In this document: positions 34,901 to 41,579 of the stretch, piece after piece
How positions within the stretch are numbered: the stretch's first letter is position 1
Layout: each line of letters opens with the position of its first letter
Source of the DNA: Dasypus novemcinctus
Lineage: Eukaryota; Chordata; Mammalia; Cingulata; Dasypodidae
Reading direction: 5' to 3'
Assembly (NCBI RefSeq): GCF_030445035.2
Contig: NC_080698.1
Location: 24,831,294-24,895,293, forward strand
Length of the DNA: 64,000 nucleotides
Translations under genes and position numbers: made by a program
Notes under the pieces: generated by a model
What the model saw: the letters and a program-made list of their open reading frames with translations, nothing else
Database searches by the model: none
What the model was told of the DNA's origin: nothing

Positions 34901-36115
34901 GGCTCCAAGATCCAGGTTCTTAGCCGCTATTTCATACTGCTGCTCCAGATGCATTCTGACTGGTCATTTAGGCAGGCTGTCTAACCCTAACATTTTCAGA
35001 ACCTCTTAAAATAGTAACCAGTTCAGATTCTCCTACATAAGCCCCTTTGTTGGAAACCACCCATTGCTCTTAGGTTTCATGCTCACATCAGTTCCACGTG
35101 TTTCCCAAGTGAAACACAGAAGGGCCCAGGTGGATGCTGTGCATACAGTAGGCTTGCATCATTTTTGAGGTACCCTGAGCTCAGGAAACTCAAATCTTTT
35201 AGAAGGAGCAATAAGCTTGCTGGAACTTGCCCCAGAGGGAGAAATCAACTTTGTTATACTGAATAGTTAAAAAAAAAAAAAAAAAAAAAAATTCCTAACA
35301 GGGCTCAGAAGCCCTACAGGCTCTGCTCCAGACAACCCTCCTTTACATTCTAATTTCTCACCATGCTCCTACCACACTGGTGTCCTCTCATTTCCCTCTC
35401 CTCACCATGCTGCTTCTTACCCCAGGGTCTTTACACCTACTGTTCCCTCTACCTGCAGTGCTCTTCTCTCCTTTTTCATCTATTTAATTCCTATGCCATT
35501 CTGCAGATTGCTACTCAAGTGGCTCTTCCTCAGGGAAGCCTGACTAAGTCAAATGTTCCCATTTGGTACTCTCACCAACCTGTGTAGTTATCTTATTGCA
35601 TTTACAATTTTATACTTGTTTGTGTAGTCACTTTATTAAAATATCTCCCTATGTACCAATAATGCAATAAAGACAAGGATTACTTTCCACCATGATAGCT
35701 CCAGTGCCCTGCCCTGTGCCTGAGCAGGTCCTCAGTAGATATCTATGAAACAATGAATCTTGAAGTCCTCAAGGATTTTAGAGTGTCTGGCACATAATAG
35801 GATCCCAACAAGTGGGTGCTAAATTAACAGTATATAGGAGAACATAAGAAGGGAGAGGATGATCGTTTAATTTTAGAACGCTGTTGTACCATGTGAAGAC
35901 ACTGTTTGCCTTACTTACTTCCCATAGATGTGCAGTTCTACGAGACAGCACAAATGGATGGACCATAGGATTCGCATTAATAACAACAGGATCTCCAACT
36001 AGAGAAGCGTGAGATGAGACAGACACAGTGATGATGGCAACCAGTGTATGTTCAGTGGCATTTTCTGGAAGAGGGCTGGCGTTCTCAATGGCAAGATTTA
36101 GAAAAGCTAGAACAT
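1920..36115 (-). CDS. Cadherin-related (CDHR3-like) gene, six internal exons, partial
   Basis: Joined minus-strand exons, 5' to 3': 36115-35919, 28212-28041, 23983-23895, 5448-5354, 3003-2896, 2107-1920. Every junction has AG/GT splice sites and compatible phases (1,0,1,0,2,2,1), giving 283 codons without a stop. The product is a cell-surface ectodomain: EC1 (exons 1-2) ends in a DVNEPP linker; EC2 (exons 3-5) has [13 protein letters not shown] and FDFES and ends in NVNNKDP; EC3 begins in exon 6 with [10 protein letters not shown] and CQATDED. Four N-glycosylation sequons (NAS, NAT, NST, NIT) fit an extracellular location. The order of motifs, the short first repeat and the LDFE and DVNEPP signatures resemble CDHR3, but identity is clearly partial, so this is a paralogue rather than CDHR3. 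The signal-peptide exon (upstream of 36.1 kb) and the remaining repeats, membrane segment and tail (left of base 1) were not found. The human catalogue contains a cadherin-related pseudogene, CDHR18P; orthology with it is only a guess. Confidence 0.85.
2255..2480 (-). repeat. MIR SINE fragment, antisense
   Basis: TTTTACAGATGTAGAAACTGAG and a preceding ACTTACCTATGCTAAGCACT match antisense MIR. It lies about 150 bases upstream of the EC3 exon. Confidence 0.7.
2896..3003 (-). CDS. Cadherin-related gene, exon with end of EC2
   Basis: 35 codons flanked by split Ser/Arg codons: [20 protein letters not shown], then [15 protein letters not shown]. It ends EC2; the usual DxNDN(x)P linker is degenerate (NVNNKDP). 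The acceptor is GTGTTTTCAG. The donor CAG/GTCAGA is weaker than the others, but the phase matches. Confidence 0.82.
3004..5353. other. Cadherin-gene intron, mostly unique sequence
   Basis: No RNA gene, exon or strong repeat recognised. Short CT/TA-rich stretch at 4388-4420 only. Confidence 0.55.
5354..5448 (-). CDS. Cadherin-related gene, exon in middle of EC2
   Basis: 31 codons plus two bases: [20 protein letters not shown], then [11 protein letters not shown]. The pattern YFIS...F.ID...G.I.T...FDFE is the core of a cadherin repeat. The acceptor is preceded by a strong pyrimidine tract (TTTGCTTTCTCTTTACTG) and ends ACACAG; the donor is AAG/GTAAAT. It lies about 18 kb downstream of the previous exon; that intron holds most of the large repeats in the window. 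Confidence 0.85.
5830..5902. repeat. Purine tract (GGAA/GAAA)n
   Basis: GAAGGGAGGGAAGGAAGG grading into AAAGAAAAG units; no thymine from about 5830 to 5901. Confidence 0.9.
5900..6470 (+). mobile_element. LINE-1 fragments (3' end plus an ORF1-like piece)
   Basis: 5900-6060 is a LINE-1 3' end (TTCAAAATAAAAAGTT-A(n)). 6075-6440 carries an ORF1 coiled-coil remnant ([20 protein letters not shown], then [16 protein letters not shown]). Two separate fragments lie side by side. Confidence 0.72.
6988..7065. repeat. (GGA)n-rich purine tract
   Basis: GAGAAGGAGAATGAGAAGGA leading into GGAGGAAGAGGAGGAGGTGA. Confidence 0.85.
7400..7545 (+). mobile_element. LINE-1 3' end fragment
   Basis: Matches the 3' end at 5.9-6.0 kb (ATTGGTGGATCT(G/T)GGTAT...CA(A/G)AAT/GATAAAAAG), diverged, so it is a separate old copy. 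Confidence 0.6.
7546..10140. other. Cadherin-gene intron, mostly unique sequence
   Basis: Diverged antisense MIR at about 7850-8030 (TTCACAGATAGGAATGCTGA). Otherwise AT-rich sequence with nothing recognised. Confidence 0.5.
10141..10210. promoter_or_regulatory. Possible regulatory patch: CRE palindrome next to CCTCCCCCACC
   Basis: A perfect TGACGTCA (10197-10204) lies about 15 bases after CCCCTCCCCCACCGC, a KLF/Sp1-like box, in otherwise AT-rich intronic DNA not assigned to a repeat. Only the sequence match is seen; activity is unknown. Confidence 0.3.
10848..10929. repeat. (AG)n microsatellite
   Basis: About 80 bases of almost pure GAGA with a few GAAA interruptions. Likely polymorphic and a polypurine tract. 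Confidence 0.95.
11281..11681 (+). mobile_element. DAS-type SINE, full length
   Basis: tRNA-like head with A-box TGGCCCAGTGG and B-box GGTTCAAACCC, a GC-rich body with GCGCAAGGAGTGCGCC and an AATAAATCT-A(n) tail. Flanked by a 16-base target-site duplication AAGAGTTTATTAA(T/C)GG (11265-11280 and 11682-11697) with one mismatch. Confidence 0.95.
13081..13455 (-). mobile_element. DAS-type SINE inserted into the 12-19 kb LINE-1
   Basis: Antisense copy; on the plus strand it starts with the T-rich tail and ends with the reverse complement of the tRNA-like head (GGGCCAAGTCCACTTCCC). LINE-1 sequence continues on both sides. The flanking duplication is T-rich (TCTTTT..ATT), so its limits are approximate. 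Confidence 0.9.
14929..15374 (+). mobile_element. MaLR-like LTR nested in LINE-1
   Basis: Begins ATGATGGTTTGACAGTGTAT and contains GCTTGTAAGCTAATAAATTCC near its end, as in MLT1/MaLR-type LTRs. The interrupted LINE-1 reads CATGCCC on the left and ATGCCC on the right. Family assignment from memory. Confidence 0.7.
16527..16923 (-). mobile_element. MLT1-like LTR nested in LINE-1
   Basis: On the minus strand it starts TGTGGTAGGTTGAATTGTGT and ends ...ATAACAGCTAGGAACCTAAG, the usual MLT1 termini. LINE-1 continues on both sides. Edges are accurate to a few bases. Confidence 0.7.
17050..17125. repeat. (TA/TG)n AT-rich simple repeat
   Basis: ATATATACATATATGTGTGT followed by pure TA units. Confidence 0.85.
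17519..18023 (-). mobile_element. Dimeric armadillo SINE, second subtype
   Basis: Two tandem, diverged modules. Each has the tail motif TCTCATTATGTTTTTCTTCT and at least one tRNA-like head ending GGACCTCCA. Flanked by a perfect 10-base duplication CATCTGTTCT (17509-17518 and 18024-18033). Inserted in the older LINE-1. Confidence 0.85.
19500..19735 (+). repeat. MIR SINE
   Basis: GGTTTGAATCCCAACTCCAC (B-box region) through CCTCATCTATAAATTAAAG and TAACATGATGAGTCAATGAT. Confidence 0.75.
20210..20365 (+). mobile_element. LINE-1 3' end fragment
   Basis: GATTGGGTGATGGTTGTAAA and ATTCATCAAATTGTATACTT followed by A(9), typical of an L1 3' terminus. Confidence 0.6.
20929..21312 (+). mobile_element. 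Dimeric armadillo SINE, second subtype
   Basis: Two heads (20929 and about 21139), each with GGGAGGTCC(C/T)(A/G)GGTTCAG and each followed by the same tail module (CTCCTAAAGAA...GAGCAAACA-type repeats). The LINE-1 frame resumes after it. The flanking duplication is about CAATGA(G/A)A. Confidence 0.85.
21371..21751 (+). mobile_element. DAS-type SINE, full length
   Basis: Full-length copy with intact A- and B-boxes. Flanked by a perfect 15-base duplication AAAAAAGAAGAAATA (21356-21370 and 21752-21766). Second insertion into the same LINE-1. Confidence 0.94.
22958..23463 (-). mobile_element. Solo LTR, family with TGTAGCAGTTTGATA start
   Basis: Reads TGTAGCAG...TAATACA on the minus strand, with retroviral TG...CA ends. 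Flanked by a perfect 5-base duplication GTGTC (22953-22957 and 23464-23468). No internal retroviral genes. Confidence 0.85.
23895..23983 (-). CDS. Cadherin-related gene, exon with start of EC2
   Basis: 29 codons after a split Val codon: [20 protein letters not shown] followed by KDPEDSVLA. This is the standard beginning of an EC repeat (E-x(4)-G-T-x(3)-A-x-D-P-E-D). The acceptor is TTTTTCTGGCAG and the donor GCG/GTAATT. The phase joins both neighbours exactly. Confidence 0.85.
24139..24166. repeat. (CTA)n trinucleotide repeat
   Basis: About nine CTA units. Confidence 0.9.
24165..24370 (-). repeat. MIR SINE fragment, antisense
   Basis: CATTTTACTGATGAGGAAAA followed by GGGTGAGTAACTGGCTCAGG. 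Preceded by an (CTA)n microsatellite at 24139-24166. Confidence 0.7.
24610..26021 (+). mobile_element. 1.4-kb ORF-less retroposon with perfect target duplication
   Basis: Bounded by a perfect 15-base duplication AAGAATAGCCAGAAA (24595-24609 and 26022-26036) and ending in A(23), so it moved through an L1-type machinery. No convincing reading frame. The 5' part is GC-rich and contains GCGTGGGACACGACACCCGG. The 3' end (GGGTTGAATGGGACCTCATA, then T-rich and A-rich sequence) may derive from an armadillo LINE-1 3'UTR; that is inference. No homology to the cadherin gene that hosts it was seen. Confidence 0.85.
26605..26800 (-). repeat. MIR SINE, antisense
   Basis: TTTATTAAGCATCTACTGTA, GCACTGTGCTTGGCACTTTA and GAGGAAACTGAGGCTCAGAG, in the antisense MIR order. 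Confidence 0.8.
26972..27658 (+). mobile_element. Solo LTR, same family, older copy
   Basis: Begins TGTGGCAGTTTGAG and ends GACTAATAGA. Flanked by the perfect 5-base duplication GCAAG. AATAAA near its 3' end is the LTR poly(A) signal. Longer than the other two copies. Confidence 0.82.
27745..27935 (+). repeat. MIR SINE
   Basis: CTTGAGCAAGTCACTTCACC, CCTCATCTGTACAATGAGAA and ACCTGGTACATAGTTAGTGC. It ends about 100 bases before the EC1 exon at 28041. Confidence 0.75.
28041..28212 (-). CDS. Cadherin-related gene, exon with C-terminal half of EC1
   Basis: 57 codons plus one base. Reads [20 protein letters not shown], then IYAKDNQG and [21 protein letters not shown] and DVNEPP are the classic cadherin strand F/G and calcium-linker signatures in the CDHR3-like form. 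The acceptor is T-rich and ends AAATTTAG; the donor is CAAG/GTACAG. Confidence 0.88.
28480..28735 (-). repeat. MIR SINE, antisense
   Basis: TTTATTGAGTGCCTCCCC, TTTTACAGATGCAGAAATTG and GTTAAGCATCTTGGCCAAGT. Confidence 0.75.
30056..30140 (-). mobile_element. Fragment of tRNA-derived SINE head
   Basis: Reverse complement of a diverged tRNA-like head (B-box region ATTGAACATGGGACCTC, then GTGGGAAGCAGGTGCTCAA). No body or clear flanking duplication; an older relative of the DAS SINEs. Confidence 0.6.
30420..30880 (-). mobile_element. LINE-1 3'UTR-like sequence (antisense)
   Basis: The motif (A)TAAGAGGTTCCCATATACCCC occurs twice (30435 and 30542), separated by AT-rich sequence, followed by a segment similar in type to the 3' region of the LINE-1 at 12.2 kb. 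Confidence 0.5.
30889..31304 (+). mobile_element. DAS-type SINE, older copy
   Basis: Body and A-tail as in the other copies, but the A-box is mutated (TGGCCTAATGG). Perfect 9-base duplication AAAAGCAGG (30880-30888 and 31305-31313). Confidence 0.92.
32404..32778 (+). mobile_element. DAS-type SINE, young copy
   Basis: Closely matches the copy at 44.8 kb. Intact A- and B-boxes and a perfect 14-base duplication AAAACATTAATTTA (32390-32403 and 32779-32792). Confidence 0.95.
33660..34432 (+). pseudogene. RPS15 processed pseudogene, with a SINE in its tail
   Basis: An intronless copy of 40S ribosomal protein S15 mRNA. The later part is well preserved ([20 protein letters not shown], then [10 protein letters not shown] and [10 protein letters not shown]) and is followed by an AATAAA at 34079-34084. 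The N-terminal part has premature stops (FI* at the FTY position, a TAG after SYE) and frame shifts; the stop after IPLK is also lost. The copy's A-rich end is split by an antisense SINE (34101-34413) and resumes as TTCAAAAAAA. Non-functional. Confidence 0.92.
34101..34413 (-). mobile_element. Armadillo SINE (second subtype) in RPS15 pseudogene tail
   Basis: Antisense copy with the tail motif TCTCATTATGTTTTTCTTCT and heads ending GGGACCTCC. Flanked by AGACTTATCAAA / AGACTTTTCAAA (34089-34100 and 34414-34425). The target is the A-rich end of the pseudogene. Confidence 0.87.
34690..34930 (-). repeat. MIR SINE, antisense
   Basis: GGCCCTGTTCTAAGCACAAA and CCCCATTTTATAGATCAGAG followed by a diverged remainder. 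Confidence 0.65.
35330..35740 (+). repeat. L2 LINE 3' end
   Basis: CCCCAGGGTCTTTACACCTA, CTCAGGGAAGCCTGACTAAG and AGTGCCCTGCCCTGTGCCTG in L2 order. Confidence 0.7.
35919..36115 (-). CDS. Cadherin-related gene, exon with N-terminal half of EC1
   Basis: Encodes 65 codons after a split codon: hydrophobic [13 protein letters not shown], then PLPENATEH, a beta-rich [13 protein letters not shown] and [10 protein letters not shown]. It aligns in layout with the first EC1 exon of CDHR3. The acceptor is a pyrimidine-rich tract ending CTCCAAG; a second AG nine bases further in (TTCTAG) keeps the same phase. The donor is GAA/GTAAGTAAGG, close to consensus. An in-frame ATG 19 bases before the exon (36134) would give MLCFLQDVL..., so an unspliced start cannot be excluded. 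Confidence 0.8.
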
Positions 36116-36354
36116 CTTGGAGAAAACACAACATGTTACCATTTTACAAAGATTTTAACAATGCTCTCCAATCTCTTGCTTGTTTTAAAACCACAAAGGA
36201 TAAGTGCAATAAATGCTTAAAACTCATTTATTATTACAAGCCTTAAAATCAGTTAGTTGGCTTGGTAGAGGTATCAAGATCTGTGAAGTGTCTGACAGCT
36301 TACCCTACTTGTAGAAAAGCAAGTTAACCTGCCACAGTTTCATGGATGCTGTTC

Positions 36355-36465
36355 TTTTCCCTCCCCTTCCCTCCCCTCCCCTCCCCTTCCCTCCTCTTTC
36401 CTTCCCTTCCCTACTTCTCTCTTTCTCTCTTTCTTTCTCTCTTTCTCTCTCTCTTCTTTCTTTTG
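36355..36465. repeat. Pyrimidine tract (CCCTT/CTTT)n
   Basis: About 110 bases almost free of purines, CCCTCCCCTTCC units grading into TCTCTTTCTTTC. Confidence 0.9.
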
Positions 36466-36469
36466 TAAA

Positions 36470-39340
36470 CATTTTTAGATACGTGTAGCAGATGTTCAGT
36501 GCCCTGCCCACATTGCCTTCATACTCTCATACTCACCTTTACACCTCTACATACAGAAGACTACTGACTGAGAACATTTATACTTCTCCCCAAGAGTCAA
36601 GGGAACATCTCAGCTTGCACACATGGCAAAACAAAGTGCCAAAGAGTTTAACACCTCAGTGTGGGTGACTCTGAGGTAATACTACTGCATCGGATCCCTG
36701 ACTTCCCCAGTGGGACTGAGCTCCCTTTGTCCTCTCCTACAATATGCTTGATAACATATCCTTTATTGGCTGCCTTCTCTTCATTGTCTTACTTCCTTAT
36801 CCCCCTGCTGGTGATTTCTGGGATCCCAAATAAATTATTTGCACTGGAACCCTTCTCTTGGAGTCTGTTTCCAGTAGAATCTAAACTAAGGCAATGTGAA
36901 ATAATCATTTTTCACAATGTACAACAGAACAAAGAATATTGCAATGGCCAGTCACCATAGAAAAAGAGCCTCAGGGAAATCAGGTCACTACAACTCTGTT
37001 TAACACTGAAGTTTGGAAAGACCTCTGGTCCTGTCAGATCTGATCCCTGCTCACCTCACTGGACTCTTCATACTCTTTGTTCCAATTATCCTGATTTGGA
37101 TAATTAGCTGTTATTCAATAAAGATCTGCCATCCATTCTTATTAGGAAATGTAGGATTTCTTTTTACATCAATTCATTATGTTTTATTAGACATGATACA
37201 TGAAATATGGATAAAAATACTTCCTAAATGACATTTTTCCGTACAACTTCTGCCTAACCCTGCAGGGTCAGGAAATTACCCAATGCGAGAAGCCACATTG
37301 CATTCAGAGACAAAAGTCATTGTATGCTCTACTGAGTTGGCCTACTTTGATTCTGTTCATCTCTGTCCTCCTTTCTCTCTCTTTCATTTGTTCTCTGCTT
37401 CCCTTAATTTCACCTGAACCTTTTCTTTATGGTGAAGGTTTTAGCTAAGCAAGACTAAGGCTAGACTCTTGGAACTTCTTTGGAAAAAAGCAAAGAGTTA
37501 AGATAATGCCCTGAATTCTAGTCCTATTGTCTCTCCATTCTCAAATTGAAACTTTGTTCCAATTTAGTTGTTCAAGCATTTACTGAGTGCTGAGGTGAGC
37601 TAAGCATTGTGTAGGACTTAAGAAATAGGCAAAACAATGCTGAATAGGGCCTGTACCTGCTGCTCCTCTCCCACAGCAGGCACTCACAGTATAATAGGAG
37701 GGAAATTGTATCCAGATGTTTAAGGCAGAACCCTGCCCATATTCCTTCAGTTCTTACCATTTCAGTGCCTACAAGTCCAATTCCAGATGCCAGCACCTGT
37801 GCTTTTTGTCAGATGGCATCTGCTGGCACCCAAGGCTGAAGAATCAATACTCCTGGGACTGGCTCTCAGTGAATAGCAGGTGGGAATTCACGTGTAAATG
37901 CTCCAGCTACCTTGCCCTGGATGGGATTCCTCTGAAGTACATGTCATACACCAGCTCTGAATTCTCCAATGGAATTAAACTACAGTTGCTCACAGAGGTA
38001 CACACTCTTTATTGGCTGCCTTCTACTTGTCTCACCTCTTTACTCTCCTGCTTCTTGAACTTGAATCCTTGTCTCAGGGAAGCTCCGGAAGAAACCAGAT
38101 AAAGACAAGAGCTAAGATTTATTTGGTGACCTACTATGTGTCTGGCACTTTTCTGATTATCTAAGCCCCATGAAAGTACTACTTATCTCATTTTAAAGAT
38201 ATAGAGTTCTAGCTAGCACTTGCCCAAGGTATTATAGCAAGTGGCTGGCAGAGGTGGGGTATTGAATTTAAAAGTATTCTTCTGGCCAATTAAAGTCCTC
38301 TATGTACTTCTATACCTGCCTTCAATTTTTTAAAAAATGATGATATGACACATGCAAGCATCTTCCCCCTCAAATATCCTGACTTGAATCAGGGAAAAGG
38401 TCTATTTAAATGCAATATGAGTATGAAGGGTTGGATAGTGTTTGGAGACAAGTAGATGAATATAGTATGGTGTTTATAAGCTTGGGTTCAAGTTTGAAAG
38501 TCAAAGGCCTGAGTCTCAGCTCTGTTACTCACTAGATGTGTGACCCCAATCCTGTGATTTAACATTTCTTTGACTGAGGATAATAATAGTCCCTGCTCCA
38601 ATGGTTTGTTCTGAAAATTAAAAGCGAAAAACTTAAGGTCCGAGTACAGTGACTATACTTGATAGGTGCTCAGTGAAAGTTTGCCATTTCGTAATCATAG
38701 ATCCATCTTTTATTGAAAACTTTTATTTGGAATTATATAAATTTTGTTTGCTTATGAACCTTTATGTGACCAACTTACACGTACAAAACTTTCCTCATGG
38801 GCAAAAAAGCTACTCTACTCACAACCAACAGAGGGCAATGCTGGTCCCTTGCGCGGCTCGGTATAGGATTAAGAACATGGACTAACCTGCTGGTAGGCTG
38901 GAAAAGCTTCCAGACTGCTCAGAGACCCCAAAATATTTCTATTTTTGTAGTGCTAATAGTTCCTTACTCCTTCTGTGTGTCTCTACCAAAAGAACCTTCC
39001 TTGACTCTCATTTACTTTGTGAATCTGCTTCTAAAGACAAAAAAGACCTGTCATAGGTGTTTTCACTGTCCTCTTACCTGAAACCACACATTCTCTTTGG
39101 CTTCCAAACATGTGCCTCTATATTCAGACATACCCTAATTGTTTAAGAAATGATCTGAAAATGTCTGAACCACAAGATTTGAAAATGGAAGATTTAAATT
39201 TCTGCTAATTGATTTCTCCCCAGAATAGCATTTCAAAACTTAATCAGAGATTTTTTTCTATGTGGATGAAATTTTCATTCTCCGAGGGGTATGTGTATAG
39301 GTTGGGGAAGGGTACTGTGACCATATGGCAAAGTAATGAT
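36470..39340. other. Unassigned intergenic or 5' region of the cadherin gene
   Basis: Contains an antisense L2 fragment (37555-37715) and antisense MIR (38115-38270). The signal-peptide exon of the cadherin gene is expected here or further right but could not be picked out. Confidence 0.5.
38460..38660 (+). repeat. MIR SINE
   Basis: GAGTCTCAGCTCTGTTACTC, GTGTGACCCCAATCCTGTGA and GAGGATAATAATAGTCCCTG. Confidence 0.75.
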
Positions 39341-39344
39341 GCTT

Positions 39345-40535
39345 GGGAGTTGTGATAGAGAGAAAAATAGCACCACCCAAAGGTGTCCACATCCTAAACG
39401 TCAGCACCTGTGACTATGTTACCATACATGGCAAATGGGATTTTGTAGATGCTTTCAGGTGGAAAATTATCCTGAATTATCAAGGTGGGCTCAATATAAT
39501 TACAAGAGTCCTTAAAAGTGAAAGAGCCCCAAATAATGGAAAACAGGTATCAAGAAAATACACATGATAGCACGATAGGTCATAGCACCACTAATCACAA
39601 TAGTCAAAAGATGAAAACAACCTGAATGTCCAACCCAAATGTGAGATACATACAATGACTTATTATTCAGTCATAAAAAGAATGAAATACTGACCCCTCC
39701 TACAACATGAATGAATCTACAAAACATTATGCTAAGTTAAAGAAGCTGGCACAAAAGTTCACATATTATATAATTGCATTTATATGACATATCCAGAATT
39801 AGTCAGTTCACAGAGACAGAAAACGGATTGGTGGTTGCCACGGGCTGCTGCTGGGGTTGAGGATGGATTGAGGATTAATTGCCTAATGGGCTTGGGGTTT
39901 TATTTGAAGGTGATGAATATGCTTTGGAACTAGGTAGAGGTGATGGCTGCACAACATTATGAATGTACATTTTAAAATGGTTAATTCTATGTCGTGAGAA
40001 TTTCACATCAGTTTTAAAAAGAAAAAGAAAAGAATGGAGGAAGGGGGAAAAGAGGACACACAGTCCCTTTTTAAGAACATGTCCCTAAAAAAGATGGAAG
40101 AATAATGAAAGATATTGTTAATGGGGGAAGCGGTGGAGGCATATGGGAATCCCCTATATTTTTTTATGTAACATTCATGTCCTCTAAAGCTTCTTTAAAA
40201 ATAAAAGTTAAAAAGGTGGAAGAGGGAGGCAGAAGAAAAGAGTCAGCAGGAGAGGTAAGAAAGTCAGAGAAATGCGACATTGCTGACTCTGAAGATAGAG
40301 GAAGGCGGCCATCAGCCAAGAAATATGGGTGGTTTCTAGAAGCTGGAGAAAACATAGGAAATTGATTTGGCCTGAGAGCCTCCAGAAGGGAATGCTGACC
40401 TGCCTTCAACTTGATTTTAGCCCAGTGAGATCCATGTTGGACTTCTAACCTTCAGTAAGATCATAAATGTATATTCGTTTAAGCCACTGAGTTTGTGGTA
40501 ATTCGTTACAGCAGCAATAGAAAATATTGATATTA
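39345..40535 (+). mobile_element. MLT1-type LTR split by a LINE-1 3' end
   Basis: The left part (39345-39555) has CATGGCAAATGGGATTTTGT and AAGTGAAAGAG; the right part (40200-40535) ends GTTTGTGGTAATTCGTTACA, GCAGCAATAGAAAA. A LINE-1 3' end (about 39556-40200) sits between them. Confidence 0.75.
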
Positions 40536-40619
40536 CTTGAGAAAATATCGATAAATACATTTTACATGATTGAACTTCCATGGTGGAGCTGACAACATGC
40601 TAAAACCTAACTCACTCAC

Positions 40620-41160
40620 ATAACATCCCTACTTTTCTTGGCATCTTCTAACAGTTTCTTACCTCACACCAAGTAAAAGCACCAGTTCATCGGATGGCAT
40701 CATGGCCCCACAGGACAAGTCCCCTTCATCTACCTACCTTCGTTTTCTACCACTCTCCCCCTCACTCCCTCTGCTCCAGCTACATGAGCCTTCCTGTTCT
40801 CAAGCACATCAGCCAGGTCCTGCCTTAAAGGGCCTTTGTCCTTTTCATATGCTCTGTCCAAAATGCATCTTCCCTGGATATCTTCACTAGCTATCCTTTA
40901 GGTCACTGATAGAATATCACTGTATCAGAGCAGTCTTCCCAGGGCAACCTTATTTCAAATATCAACACTTCCCACCTCTGTGGCTACTTTCTAGCTCCCA
41001 AAATTTCATATATTCTTTCTTACCTGACTCCCAGTCCCCTCAAATATAAACTTCATGGAACTGGGAACTTTTATCTATTTGTTCCCTGCTATATCACTAG
41101 TCCCAAGTACAGAATCTGACATAGAGTAGGCATTTTTAAAACATTTGTCTAGTGAATAGT
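40620..41160 (+). repeat. L2 LINE 3' end
   Basis: Contains AAGGGCCTTTGTCCTTTTCA, CAGTCTTCCCAGGGCAACCT and a TCCCTGCTATATCACTAGTC-type end. Confidence 0.65.
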
Positions 41161-41579
41161 GAATGAGTAAATTACTGAATAAAATAATTTTTCATTGTTG
41201 TTAATGGAAGTAGGTCCTATTGGCCTATTTGTCAAGACCTTATTGTTTTATGACATTTGAAAACTTGCAATTACAGGCCATTTCATTAGTTCATATTCTC
41301 TATTTGTTTCTGCAAGTTGGCCATGTCAATATAAATTTATTTCTGAATTTGATGATGCCTTGTTACCATTACATTAAAGAATGGATTGATTTAAGCTTTT
41401 CTTCAATATATTTTTATATGCTAAGAAACTTTGGGATAACTTGGCTCCTCACTAAAGATTTTTCTGAAAAAGAGCTCAATATCTTGAACATATAATCTCT
41501 AGAAAAGAGGATAATAATTTTCAGAGCATATCAACTCATCTACCATAAGTAGAGTTGATATTTTATTATGAATTTCCTG

